A stretch of DNA of 41,719 nucleotides from WHSY01 sp050700385 (GTDB lineage Bacteria > Actinomycetota > Actinomycetes > Mycobacteriales > Pseudonocardiaceae): assembly GCA_050700385.1 (NCBI GenBank), contig JBOHGT010000501.1, positions 1 through 41,719 of the forward strand, written 5' to 3'. Made by a program: the position numbers and the translations under genes. The notes beneath the pieces were generated by a model. That model had not been told where the DNA came from. It did no database searches and worked only from the letters and a program-made list of their open reading frames with translations. Shown here one piece after another: positions 9,350 to 17,394 of this stretch. Positions within the stretch are counted from its first letter, which is position 1; each line of letters opens with the position of its first letter.

Positions 9350-10059
9350 GCGAAGGCTGAGTCGTAGCGGTCCGCGATGAGTGCCGCAATCCCGGCGTCG
9401 GCGCCGAGCGGATCGGCGAGGACCGCCGCGGGCGTGACCTCGCGGGCCTGCCGGGCGACCTTGTCGGGCAGCAGGCCGGGCGCGAGGAACCACGAGGCCA
9501 CGGCGATCCGGGACGCCCCGTCCGCCCGCAGTCGCGCGATCGCCTGCGGGACGGTCGGCTCCGCCGCGGACGCGAATGCGGGCACGACGCCGGCCCAGGC
9601 CGTGGTGTGCGACCAGCGACGGGCGACGTCGGTGACCGCGGCGTTGGCGGGGGTGTACGAGGAGCCTGCCGCGGCGAGCACCACGCCGGTGTCCGGGTCG
9701 TCGGCGGCCACGCCCGCTGCGGCCAGCCGCCGCACCGCTGCCCGCTCGAGCCGGGGGTCGGGGCCCAGCACATCGGTCATCGTGACATCGAGCCGGGGAC
9801 GGGACGCCACGGCGTCGGCCATCGCGCCGGGCACGTCGACCCGGGCGTGGAAAGCCCGACCCAGTAACAGGGGGACCACGACGGCGGTGCCGGCGCCGGC
9901 CAGCACCCCGTCCAGCCGGGGCGCCGAGAGGTCCAGGAACGCCAGCCGGACGTCGAGCTCAGGGCGCAGCTTCCGGACCCGCTCGACGAGTTCGGCCACC
10001 GTCGCGGCCGAGCGGGGGTCGCGGCTGCCGTGCGCCACCGCGACCAGCACTGCCGTCAT
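9322..10059 (-). CDS. Sirohydrochlorin chelatase (CbiX/SirB family)
   Basis: A 245-residue class II chelatase expected to insert iron into sirohydrochlorin to make siroheme. The two metal-binding histidines are in VAHGSRDPRS near the N-terminus and LLLGRAFHARVDVP near residue 70. The second half is a repeat of the fold (ASWFLAPGLLPDKV). ATG 10059 overlaps the cysN stop (ATGA). Its place at the end of the operon that encodes the siroheme enzyme SirA makes iron-siroheme synthesis a better guess than cobalt insertion. Confidence 0.88.
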   Translation of the reverse strand: MTAVLVAVAHGSRDPRSAATVAELVERVRKLRPELDVRLAFLDLSAPRLDGVLAGAGTAVVVPLLLGRAFHARVDVPGAMADAVASRPRLDVTMTDVLGPDPRLERAAVRRLAAAGVAADDPDTGVVLAAAGSSYTPANAAVTDVARRWSHTTAWAGVVPAFASAAEPTVPQAIARLRADGASRIAVASWFLAPGLLPDKVARQAREVTPAAVLADPLGADAGIAALIADRYDSAFAAPAALVSA

Positions 10060-11345
10060 GCCGCGACCAGCCCCGCGGCGAGCGTGTTGCCGTCCGCGGC
10101 ATCGATGACAAGGAAGCCGCCGGTGTGCCGGTCGGTCGCGTAGTCGTCCACCGCGAGCGGCTCGGCCAGCCGGATCCGGGCGCCGCCGATCTCGTTGAGC
10201 TGCAGCGTCTCGGGCGCCCCGGTGCGGGTCAACGTCTCCAGGTCGAGCCGGCCGGTGAGCTCGCCGACGATCGCCCGGACGGTGCGGGTGCCGTGCTTGA
10301 CCAGCACGCGCGCCCCTGGCCGCAGCGGCCGGTCGGCGAGCCAGCACAGGTGCGCGTCGAGCTCGGATGTCACCCGTGGGGCCTGCTCGGGCCGCGCCAG
10401 CACCTCGCCGCGGCCGGCATCGAGCTCGTCGCTGAGCAGCACGGTGACCGACTCGCCTGCGCTCGCCTGCGGCACCGGCCCGTCCGGGGTGTCGATACCG
10501 GTGACGGTGGAGCGCCCGCCCGAGGGCAGTGCCACCACCTCGTCGCCCACCGAGAGCACACCGGACGCGAGCCGGCCGGCCAGCCCGCGGTAGTCCGGGT
10601 GCTCGGGGGTCCGCGGCCGGATCACCAGCTGCACCGGGAAGCGCATCGGTTCGGCGACGGCCTCGCGTCCGGTGGGCACCGCCTCCAGGTGTTCGAGCAG
10701 CGCCGGCCCGTCATACCAGGCCGTGCGGGCGCTGCGGGTCGCGACGTTGTCGCCGTGCAGCGCCGACACCGGCACCGAGACGACGTCCGGCACGCCCAGC
10801 GAGGTCGCCGCGGCCGCGAAGTCCGCCTCGATGCGGCGGAACGTCGCCTCGTCGAAACCGACCAGGTCCATCTTGTTCACGGCGAGCACCAGGTGGGGCA
10901 CCCGCAAGAAGGCCGCCACCGCGAGGTGCCTGCGGGTCTGCTCGACGAGTCCGTTGCGCGCGTCGACCAGCACCACGGCGAGTTCCGCGGTGGACGCGCC
11001 GGTGACCGTGTTGCGGGTGTACTGCACGTGGCCCGGGCAGTCGGCGAGCACGAACTTGCGTGTCGGCGTGGCGAAGTAGCGGTAGGCCACGTCGATGGTG
11101 ATGCCCTGCTCCCGCTCGGCCCGCAGGCCGTCGGTGAGCAGCGCCAGGTCGGGCTCCTCGCCGACGCCGCCGCCCCGCGCCAGGGTCGCGCGGGTCACCG
11201 CGTCGAGCTGGTCGGCGAGGATCGAGGAGGTGTCGTGCAGCAGCCGGCCGACCAGGGTGGACTTGCCGTCGTCGACCGAGCCTGCGGTGGTCAGCCGCAG
11301 CAGGCTCGAGACCTGCCCGCCGGGTCGAGACATCAGCGGTGCCAT
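10056..11345 (-). CDS. cysN: Sulfate adenylyltransferase subunit 1 (GTPase)
   Basis: The regulatory GTPase of ATP sulfurylase; GTP hydrolysis drives APS formation by CysD. G1 is GSVDDGKSTLVGRLL, G3 is DCPGHVQYTRN, G4 is NKMD, and EF-Tu-like beta-barrel domains follow. With 429 residues it is a stand-alone CysN, not the CysN-CysC fusion of mycobacteria; cysC is a separate gene here. ATG 11345 overlaps the cysD stop (TGATG); ATG 11333 is an alternative start. Confidence 0.95.
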   Translation of the reverse strand: MAPLMSRPGGQVSSLLRLTTAGSVDDGKSTLVGRLLHDTSSILADQLDAVTRATLARGGGVGEEPDLALLTDGLRAEREQGITIDVAYRYFATPTRKFVLADCPGHVQYTRNTVTGASTAELAVVLVDARNGLVEQTRRHLAVAAFLRVPHLVLAVNKMDLVGFDEATFRRIEADFAAAATSLGVPDVVSVPVSALHGDNVATRSARTAWYDGPALLEHLEAVPTGREAVAEPMRFPVQLVIRPRTPEHPDYRGLAGRLASGVLSVGDEVVALPSGGRSTVTGIDTPDGPVPQASAGESVTVLLSDELDAGRGEVLARPEQAPRVTSELDAHLCWLADRPLRPGARVLVKHGTRTVRAIVGELTGRLDLETLTRTGAPETLQLNEIGGARIRLAEPLAVDDYATDRHTGGFLVIDAADGNTLAAGLVAA

Positions 11346-12286
11346 CAGAAGTAACCCTCCCGCTTGCGGTCTTCCATGGCTGCCTCGGACAGCCGGTCGT
11401 CGGCCCGGGTCGCGCCGCGCTCGGTGATCCGGCTCGCGGTCACCTCGGCCAGCACCTCGTCGATCGTCGCGGCGGTGGACTCGACCGCACCGGTGCAGGA
11501 GGCGTCGCCGACGGTGCGGTAGCGCACCGAGCGGGTCACGATCTCCTCGCCACGCCCTGGCCCGCCCCACTCGCCCGCGGTGAGCCACATGCCGTCGCGA
11601 GCGAAGACGTCGCGCTCGTGCGCGTAGTAGATCCCGGGGATCGGCACGTCGCGCCGGGCGATGTAGTGCCAGACGTCCAGCTCGGTCCAGTTCGACAGCG
11701 GGAACACCCGCACGTGCTCACCGGGGGTGTGCCGGCCGTTGTAGAGGTCCCACAGCTCGGGGCGCTGCCGGCGTGGGTCCCAGCCGCCGAAGGAGTCGCG
11801 CAGGCTGACGATGCGCTCCTTCGCGCGGGCCCTGTCCTCGTCACGCCGGGCGCCGCCGAAGACCGCGTCGAACCTGTGCTCCACGATCGTGTCCAGCAGC
11901 GGCACGGTCTGCAGCGGGTTGCGGGTGCCGTCGGGCCGCTCGGTCAGCCGCCCGTCGTCGATCCAGTCCTGCACCTTCGCGACCTCGAGCCGCAGCCCCA
12001 GATCGGTCACGAGCCGGTCCCGGTAGTCGATCACCTCGGGGAAGTTGTGCCCCGTGTCGACGTGCAGCAGGCCGAACGGCAGCGGCGCAGGGTGGAACGC
12101 GCGCAGCGCCAGGTGCAGCAGCACCGCCGAGTCCTTGCCTCCGGAGAACAGCAGCACCGGGCGGTCGAACTCGGCCATCACCTCGCGGATGATGTGCACC
12201 GCCTCGGATTCCAGCGCCGCCAGATGGTCGCCGGAGATGCCGTTGTCACTGCCTACCATGGACGGTGCCGTCGCGGTCGACGTCAC
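11345..12286 (-). CDS. cysD: Sulfate adenylyltransferase subunit 2
   Basis: The catalytic subunit of ATP sulfurylase, forming APS from ATP and sulfate. It is a 313-residue PP-loop ATPase: PVLLFSGGKDSAVLLHLALR is the PP-loop, LLHVDTGHNFPEVIDYRD the second conserved segment, and FGGARRDEDRARAKER the arginine-rich motif. The C-terminus DRLSEAAMEDRKREGYF is the family ending. GTG 12286 overlaps the cysC stop (GTGA). Confidence 0.95.
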   Translation of the reverse strand: MTSTATAPSMVGSDNGISGDHLAALESEAVHIIREVMAEFDRPVLLFSGGKDSAVLLHLALRAFHPAPLPFGLLHVDTGHNFPEVIDYRDRLVTDLGLRLEVAKVQDWIDDGRLTERPDGTRNPLQTVPLLDTIVEHRFDAVFGGARRDEDRARAKERIVSLRDSFGGWDPRRQRPELWDLYNGRHTPGEHVRVFPLSNWTELDVWHYIARRDVPIPGIYYAHERDVFARDGMWLTAGEWGGPGRGEEIVTRSVRYRTVGDASCTGAVESTAATIDEVLAEVTASRITERGATRADDRLSEAAMEDRKREGYF

Positions 12287-12816
12287 GCCACACCCCTCTC
12301 GGTGAGCAGGTCCAGGACCCGCCGCGCGGTGACGGCGACGTCCGTGTCGGTGGTGTCCAGCCGCAGGTCGGGCTTGTCGGGTTCCTCGTACGGGTCGTCC
12401 ATCCCGGTCATCGCGGTGATCTCCCCGGCGTCGGCTCTCGCGTAGAGGCCCTTGACGTCGCGCCGGACGCACTCGGCGAGCGGGGTGGCCACGTGCACCT
12501 CGAGGTAGCCGGTGCCGTGGGTGTCGTGCAGCCTGCGCACCTCGTCCCGGGTCGACGCGTAGGGCGCGATGACTGGCACCACCACGATCACGCCGTGGCG
12601 GGCCAGCAGCTCGGCGACGAACCCGACACGGCGGACATGGGTGTCGCGGTCCTCGCGTGAGAAGCCGAGCCCGGCCGACAGCCCGCGGCGCAGCTCGTCG
12701 CCGTCGAGCACCTCGACCTCACGCGCCTGGAAGCGCAGCGTCTCCGCCACCGCCTCGGCGATGGTGGTCTTGCCCGCGCCGGACAGCCCGGTCAGCCAGA
12801 GCGTCGTGGCCCTCAC
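12283..12816 (-). CDS. cysC: Adenylylsulfate kinase
   Basis: Phosphorylates APS to PAPS. The 177-residue P-loop kinase has the Walker A motif LTGLSGAGKTTIAEAVAE, the LDGDELRRGLSAGLGFS APS-binding segment, and VKGLYARADAGEI. GTG 12816 overlaps the cysH stop (GTGA); longer upstream starts would run through cysH. Because the reductase encoded next to it looks APS-specific, the PAPS may feed sulfotransferases as well. Confidence 0.94.
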   Translation of the reverse strand: MRATTLWLTGLSGAGKTTIAEAVAETLRFQAREVEVLDGDELRRGLSAGLGFSREDRDTHVRRVGFVAELLARHGVIVVVPVIAPYASTRDEVRRLHDTHGTGYLEVHVATPLAECVRRDVKGLYARADAGEITAMTGMDDPYEEPDKPDLRLDTTDTDVAVTARRVLDLLTERGVA

Positions 12817-13541
12817 AGGTTGATCCCGCACTCGGTCTTGGTCGAGCCGGCCCAGCGGCCGGCCCGCGAGTCCTCGCCGGCGGCCACCGCGCGGGTGCAC
12901 GGGGCGCATCCGATCGAGCGGTAACCGGCGGCCAGCAGCGGGTTGGTGAGGACGCCGTACTCGGCGACGTAGGCGTCGACGTCGGAGTCGCTCCAGTTGG
13001 CCAGCGGCGCGACCTTCACCTTGTCCCGCTTCGGGTCATAGGACACGACCGGGGTGCCCGCCCGGGTGATCGACTCGGCGCGGCGCAGCCCGGTGGCCCA
13101 GGCCGAGTAACCCTCCAGCGCCCGGTTCAGCGGTTCGACCTTGCGCATCCCGCAGCACGTGTCGGGATCGCGGTCGTGCAGCCGCGGTCCCAACTCGGCG
13201 TCCTGCTCGGCGACGGTGCGCCGCGGTGTGAGCGTGATCAGGTTGACGTCGTAGCTCGCCGCGACCGCGTCGCGGGTCCCGAGGGTCTCGGCGAAGTGGT
13301 AGCCGGTGTCCAGGAAGAGCACATCGATGCCGGGGGCGATCTTCGAGGCCAGGTCCACCAGCACGGCGTCCTGCATCGACGACGCGATCGCGAAGCCCGC
13401 TCCGAAGGTGTCCACCGCCCAGCGGAGGATCGCGGCTGCGGAGGCGCCCTCCAGCTCGTGGCCGGCCCGCTGTGCCATCCGTTCCAGGGCCGCCCGTTGC
13501 CGGGCCGTCCGTCCCAGGTTGAGCGTGCCGCTCGCCGTCAC
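12813..13541 (-). CDS. cysH: Adenylylsulfate (APS) reductase, [4Fe-4S] type
   Basis: Reduces APS (or PAPS) to sulfite using thioredoxin. The 242-residue protein has the PP-loop-like FAIASSMQDAVLVDLAS, the cysteine pair CCGMRK (129-130), the second pair GCAPCTR, and the C-terminal nucleophile motif ECGINL. The CC...CxxC set binds a [4Fe-4S] cluster and marks APS reductases, unlike the cluster-free PAPS reductase of E. coli. GTG 13541 overlaps the stop of the small zinc-ribbon gene. Earlier starts are possible but would lie inside that gene. Confidence 0.93.
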   Translation of the reverse strand: MTASGTLNLGRTARQRAALERMAQRAGHELEGASAAAILRWAVDTFGAGFAIASSMQDAVLVDLASKIAPGIDVLFLDTGYHFAETLGTRDAVAASYDVNLITLTPRRTVAEQDAELGPRLHDRDPDTCCGMRKVEPLNRALEGYSAWATGLRRAESITRAGTPVVSYDPKRDKVKVAPLANWSDSDVDAYVAEYGVLTNPLLAAGYRSIGCAPCTRAVAAGEDSRAGRWAGSTKTECGINL

Positions 13542-13702
13542 CTCGTCACCTCCGTCACGAGTCCGACCATCCGCAGCAGGAACACCCTCCTGCAGTCCCC
13601 GCACCGCCACGCGCCGTGCGGCTCCTCCTCCGGTCGCAGGTCCTCCTCGCCGCAGTAGGGGCAGTAGAACGGCACCGCCCTGGCCGTCCCGTCGCCGCTC
13701 AC
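13538..13702 (-). CDS. 54-residue zinc-ribbon protein of the sulfate operon
   Basis: A small gene between sirA and cysH. It begins MSGDGTARAVPFYCPYC and ends LLRMVGLVTEVTR, with CPYCGEEDL and WRCGDCRRVF forming a four-cysteine zinc ribbon or small iron site. GTG 13702 has GAAGAGG 8 nt upstream (a GTG at 13711 is possible), and the TGA overlaps the cysH GTG. Overlap with cysH and tight spacing to sirA argue strongly that it is real. A role in metal or sulfur handling for the reductases is inference; I recall similar short proteins in actinobacterial cys operons but assign no name. Confidence 0.78.
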   Translation of the reverse strand: MSGDGTARAVPFYCPYCGEEDLRPEEEPHGAWRCGDCRRVFLLRMVGLVTEVTR

Positions 13703-13715
13703 CGCGAGCACCTCT

Positions 13716-15398
13716 TCATCGGAGCGCTGCCTCGTCCGCGCGGGTCACCCACTGGGCGAAGCGCTCGCCGGATCCGCGCTGGTCCGCGAAAGCCCGCACC
13801 ACCCGCTCCACGTAGTCACCGAGCTCGGTCGAGGCCACCTTGTGCCCGCGCAGCTTACGACCGAACCCCGAGTCGAGCCCCAGGCTGCCCCCGAGGTGCA
13901 CCTGGAAGCCTTCGACCTGCTCGCCGGCGGCGTCGGTGACGACCTGCCCCTTGAGGCCGATGTCGGCGACCTGGATGCGGGCGCAGGAGTTGGGGCACCC
14001 GTTGAGGTGGATGGACACCGGGACGTCCAGCGTGGACTGGACGTCGGCGAGCCGCTCCTCGAGCTCGGCGACCAGGTCGGCAGCCCGGGCCTTGGTCTCG
14101 ACGATCGCGAGCTTGCAGAACTCGATGCCGGTGCACGCCATCGTCGAACGCTGCCACGGCGACGGATCGACACGCAGCCCGAACCCGCCGAGCTCGGCGA
14201 CCAGGCCGTCGACCTCGGTCTCGGCGACGTCAAGAACGACCAGCTTCTGGTACGGCGTCAGCCGCACCCGCGCCGAGCCCGCGCGCTCCGCGGCCTTGGC
14301 CGCCGCGGCCAGCGTCGAACCGGACACCCGGCCGGCCACCGGCGCCACCCCGACGTAGCAGCGTCCGTCGTGCTGCCGGTGCACGCCGACGTGGTCGATG
14401 GTGCGCTCGGGCACCCGGGGGGCGGGACCGTCGACCAGCCTGCGGTGCAGGTACTGCTGCTCGAGCACCTCGCGGAACCGCTCGGCGCCCCAGTCGGCGA
14501 CGAGGAACTTGATCCGGGCGCGGTGGCGCAACCGCCGGTAGCCGTAGTCGCGGAAGACCGACGTGACGCCGGCCCACACCTCGGGCACCTCGTCGAGCGG
14601 TACCCAGGCGCCGAGCCGCTGCGCGATCTTCGGGTTGGTGGACAGCCCGCCGCCCACCCACAGGTCGAACCCGGGGCCGTGCTCGGGGTGGTGCACGCCG
14701 ACGAAGGAGATGTCGTTGACCTCGTGGGCGACGTCGGGCAGGCCCGAGATGGCTGTCTTGTACTTGCGCGGCAGGTTGGAGAAGGCCTTGTCCCCGACGT
14801 AGCGGCGCTTGATCTCCTCGATCGCCGGCGTCGCGTCGATCACCTCGTCGGCAGAGATGCCGGCCACCGGGGAGCCGAGGATCACCCGCGGGGTGTCGCC
14901 GCACGCCTCGGTGGTGGACAGCCCGACCCCCTCGAGCTTCTCCCAGATCGCCGGCATGTCCTCGATGCGGATCCAGTGGTACTGGATGTTCTGCCGGTCG
15001 GTGATGTCGGCGGTGTCGCGCGCGTAATTCTGCGAGATCTCGCCGACCACCCGCAGTTGCTCGGTGGACAGCGCCCCGCCGTCGATCCGAACCCGCAGCA
15101 TGAAGTAGGAATCGTCGAGTTCCTCGGGCTCGAGGGTGGCGGTGCGGCCACCGTCGATGCCCGGCCTGCGCTGGGTGTAGAGGCCCCACCAGCGGAAACG
15201 TCCGCGCAGATCTGCCGGGTCGATCGAGTCGAACCCGCGGTGGGCGTAGATGGTCTCGATCCGGCGGCGGACGTTGAGCCCGTCGTCGTCGCGCTTGGTG
15301 CGCTCGTTGGGGTTGAGCGGCTCGAGGTGGCCAAGGGCCCACTGGCCCTCGCCGCGACGGGCCTGGGCCTTGGAGCCTGGGCGGGTCGGAGCGGACAT
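13716..15398 (-). CDS. sirA: Ferredoxin-type sulfite reductase
   Basis: Siroheme and [4Fe-4S] enzyme reducing sulfite to sulfide. The 560-residue protein contains the two ferrite-like and two siroheme domains: ITDRQNIQYHWIRIEDMP, ACGDTPRVILGSPVAG, and the cluster ligands CTGIEFCKLAIVETK and HLNGCPNSCARIQVAD. Length and motifs match the mycobacterial SirA/NirA group rather than NADPH-dependent CysI. ATG 15398 has GGAGG upstream. It is the first gene of the operon after the leader peptide. Confidence 0.94.
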   Translation of the reverse strand: MSAPTRPGSKAQARRGEGQWALGHLEPLNPNERTKRDDDGLNVRRRIETIYAHRGFDSIDPADLRGRFRWWGLYTQRRPGIDGGRTATLEPEELDDSYFMLRVRIDGGALSTEQLRVVGEISQNYARDTADITDRQNIQYHWIRIEDMPAIWEKLEGVGLSTTEACGDTPRVILGSPVAGISADEVIDATPAIEEIKRRYVGDKAFSNLPRKYKTAISGLPDVAHEVNDISFVGVHHPEHGPGFDLWVGGGLSTNPKIAQRLGAWVPLDEVPEVWAGVTSVFRDYGYRRLRHRARIKFLVADWGAERFREVLEQQYLHRRLVDGPAPRVPERTIDHVGVHRQHDGRCYVGVAPVAGRVSGSTLAAAAKAAERAGSARVRLTPYQKLVVLDVAETEVDGLVAELGGFGLRVDPSPWQRSTMACTGIEFCKLAIVETKARAADLVAELEERLADVQSTLDVPVSIHLNGCPNSCARIQVADIGLKGQVVTDAAGEQVEGFQVHLGGSLGLDSGFGRKLRGHKVASTELGDYVERVVRAFADQRGSGERFAQWVTRADEAALR

Positions 15399-15465
15399 CG
15401 GCGGTGCCTCCGCAAGAGTGCCGGCCTGTCGGGGGACGCCGTGCACGGGGCAGCCAGGCCCGGTT

Positions 15466-15484
15466 CCGGCGCACCCGGCGCCGG
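15466..15484 (-). terminator. Possible attenuator hairpin between leader peptide and sirA
   Basis: On the minus strand CCGGCGC, a 5-nt loop and GCGCCGG form a 7-bp GC stem about 26 nt after the leader-peptide stop and some 70 nt before sirA. The position suits an attenuator stem whose formation depends on ribosome position at the leader Cys codon. No U-tract is seen, and GC-rich DNA forms such stems by chance, so this is tentative. Confidence 0.35.
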
Positions 15485-15509
15485 CTGGTGGGTGTCAGTC
15501 GGGCGGGCG

Positions 15510-15596
15510 TCAGACCATCGGCCGGCACATCGCGCTGGAGACCCTGACATAGTCCACGTGGCGGCGTGCCACGAGCAGGGTTCCGCGCGACGTCAT
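15510..15596 (-). CDS. Cysteine-attenuator leader peptide upstream of sirA
   Basis: A 28-codon ORF with the core LLVARRHVDYVRVSSAMCR, ending in PMV. It matches the short actinobacterial leader peptides (RRH-[IV]-D...RVSSA.C pattern) found before sulfur-assimilation genes, whose Cys codon near the end lets cysteine starvation stall the ribosome and raise expression downstream. Here the single Cys codon is five codons before the stop. ATG 15596 lies about 200 bp upstream of sirA on the same strand; no strong Shine-Dalgarno is seen. The role is inferred from the pattern and position. Confidence 0.8.
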   Translation of the reverse strand: MTSRGTLLVARRHVDYVRVSSAMCRPMV

Positions 15597-15661
15597 GTGC
15601 CCAGGCTGCCACGTTCCCGCCCGGCGGACCACTTCTAATCGGATGTTGGGATGATTGACAC

Positions 15662-16930
15662 GTGCCAGCGCTGGATCAGGGCCAGAACGCACCGTCCGAC
15701 GGTGCGCTGCCGCCGACCGCGCTGTCGGGACTGGGGTCGCGCCCGTTCGGGGTGTACGTCCACGTGCCGTTCTGTGCCACCCGCTGCGGGTACTGCGACT
15801 TCAACACCTACACGCCGCGTGAGTTGGGGGCTCTTCAAGGACCACCAACCCCCCTCGAGGCTGCAGCTAACGGCTATCAACCGGGCAGCTCGAGCCCACC
15901 GGCCTCGTGGCTCGAGGCGGTGCGCCGGGAGCTGGACCTGACCACCCGGGTGCTGGGGGCGCCTCCGCCCGCCGACACGGTGTTCGTCGGCGGGGGCACG
16001 CCGTCGCTGCTGGGCGCCGGCGGGCTGGCGGCGGTGCTCGACGCGGTCCGGTCCACGGTCGGGCTGGCGCGCGGCGCGGAGGTGACCACCGAGGCCAATC
16101 CGGAGTCGACCTCGCCGGAGTTCTTCGCGGGGCTGCGTGCCGCCGGCTACACCCGGGTCTCGCTGGGCATGCAGTCGGCGGCGCCGCACGTGCTGGCCGT
16201 GCTGGACCGGCAGCACTCGCCCGGCCGCGCCACCGCGGCCGCGAGCGAGGCCCGCGCGGCCGGGTTCGGCCACGTCAACCTCGACCTGATCTACGGCACC
16301 CCGGGCGAGACCCGCGACGATCTCGCCGCCTCGCTGGACGCCGTGCTGGCCGCCGGGGTGGACCACGTGTCGGCCTACGCGTTGGTGGTCGAGGATGGCA
16401 CCGCGCTGGCCCGCCGGGTCGCCCGCGGCGAGCTGCCGCCGCCGGACGACGATGTGCTCGCGCAGCGCTACGAGCAACTCGACACGGCGCTGTCGGCGGC
16501 CGGACTGCACTGGTACGAGGTGTCGAACTGGGCGGCATCGGATGCGGCCCGCTGCCGGCACAACCTGGGGTACTGGCGCGGCGGCGACTGGTGGGGTGCA
16601 GGTCCCGGCGCGCACTCCCACGTCGGCGGGGTCCGGTGGTGGAACGTCAAGCACCCGGCCCGCTACGCCGGGTCGCTCGCGGTGGGCCGTTCCCCGGCAG
16701 CGGGCCGGGAGGTGCTCACCGCCGCCGACCGGCACACCGAGCAGGTCATGCTGCGGCTGCGGCTGGCCGAAGGGCTGCCGCTCGACGTGCTCGAGGCGCC
16801 GGGCCGGGATGCCGCCGCCCGTGCCGAGCGCGAAGGGCTGCTCGCACCCGGCGCGCCCGGCAGCGCCGTGCTCACCCGGCGCGGCAGGCTGCTCGCCGAT
16901 GCCGTGGTGCGTGACCTGCTGGTCGCCTGA
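15662..16930 (+). CDS. hemW: Heme chaperone HemW (radical SAM, formerly HemN-like)
   Basis: A radical SAM protein of 422 residues; HemW binds heme for transfer to target proteins and is not a coproporphyrinogen oxidase. The cluster motif C38ATRC42GYC45DF is canonical CX3CX2C. VFVGGGTPSLLG, RVSLGMQSAAPHVL and VNLDLIYGTPGETRDD are further family segments, and the C-terminal HemN domain includes HNLGYWRGGDWWGAGPGAHS. GTG 15662 is used. Residues about 56-80 (from ALQGPPTPLE to GSSSPP) look like an insertion compared with relatives known to me and are locally less GC-rich. Confidence 0.93.
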   Translation: MPALDQGQNAPSDGALPPTALSGLGSRPFGVYVHVPFCATRCGYCDFNTYTPRELGALQGPPTPLEAAANGYQPGSSSPPASWLEAVRRELDLTTRVLGAPPPADTVFVGGGTPSLLGAGGLAAVLDAVRSTVGLARGAEVTTEANPESTSPEFFAGLRAAGYTRVSLGMQSAAPHVLAVLDRQHSPGRATAAASEARAAGFGHVNLDLIYGTPGETRDDLAASLDAVLAAGVDHVSAYALVVEDGTALARRVARGELPPPDDDVLAQRYEQLDTALSAAGLHWYEVSNWAASDAARCRHNLGYWRGGDWWGAGPGAHSHVGGVRWWNVKHPARYAGSLAVGRSPAAGREVLTAADRHTEQVMLRLRLAEGLPLDVLEAPGRDAAARAEREGLLAPGAPGSAVLTRRGRLLADAVVRDLLVA

Positions 16931-16959
16931 TGTGCACGGCGGGACGCGGTGCTGCGGCG

Positions 16960-17265
16960 TCAGCGGTGCAGCGCGTCGAGATCGAGCACGCGGACGTGCA
17001 GCACGGTGCGCTGCTGCAACGCTGCCCGCAGCGCGCGGTGCAGCCCGTCCTCGAGGTACAGCTCGCCGGACCAGTGCACGGCGTGCGGGAAGAGGTCACC
17101 GAAGAAGGTGGAGTCCTCGGAGAGCAGCCGATCCAGTTCGAGCGCCGTCTTGGTGGTGACCAGATCTTCCAGCCGGACCTGTTGCGGCGGGATGCCGGCC
17201 CAGTCCTTGGTCGACAGCCCGTGCTCGGGGTAGGGGCGGCCGTGCCGCACGTCCTTGAAGATCAC
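16960..17265 (-). CDS. Conserved actinobacterial protein next to hrcA (Rv2375-like)
   Basis: A 101-residue protein beginning MIFKDVRHGRPYPEHGLS, with QVRLEDLVTTKTALELDRLL and LYLEDGLHRALRAALQQRTV. The last segment recalls the DG-HR motif of ParB/sulfiredoxin-like folds. Homologues are found beside hrcA in mycobacteria and other actinomycetes (I recall Rv2375). Some databases label the family as VapB-type antitoxin, but no VapC toxin is present here, so I leave the function open. It is convergent with hemW and divergent from hrcA. Confidence 0.8.
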   Translation of the reverse strand: MIFKDVRHGRPYPEHGLSTKDWAGIPPQQVRLEDLVTTKTALELDRLLSEDSTFFGDLFPHAVHWSGELYLEDGLHRALRAALQQRTVLHVRVLDLDALHR

Positions 17266-17270
17266 GAGCC

Positions 17271-17306
17271 GCGGTCACCTCCGTTCCGGCCGCGGGGGGT
17301 GACCGC
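17271..17306. promoter_or_regulatory. Perfect dyad between hrcA and the divergent gene
   Basis: GCGGTCACC (17271-17279) and GGTGACCGC (17298-17306) form perfect 9-bp inverted arms around an 18-bp spacer, immediately upstream of the minus-strand gene start and about 90 bp upstream of hrcA. A TAGAAT box at 17360-17365 could be the hrcA -10. The dyad could be an operator for either gene; it is not CIRCE. Confidence 0.4.
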
Positions 17307-17394
17307 CCAGCGTAACCAGCAGTCGGACCGCCTGCCGCCCGGCCACGCCCGAGCGGCATTAGAATCGACCAGAGGCAAGACGACCGGAGGCGGG

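Noticed and set aside
13716..15638. Long open frames opposite sirA and the cys genes
   Set aside because: They are antisense shadows of very GC-rich genes, have no recognisable domains, and show the Arg/Ala/Gly-rich composition of out-of-frame reading.
16960..17265. VapB-type antitoxin of a toxin-antitoxin pair
   Set aside because: No VapC or other toxin gene is adjacent, and the position beside hrcA is conserved for this protein in actinobacteria.
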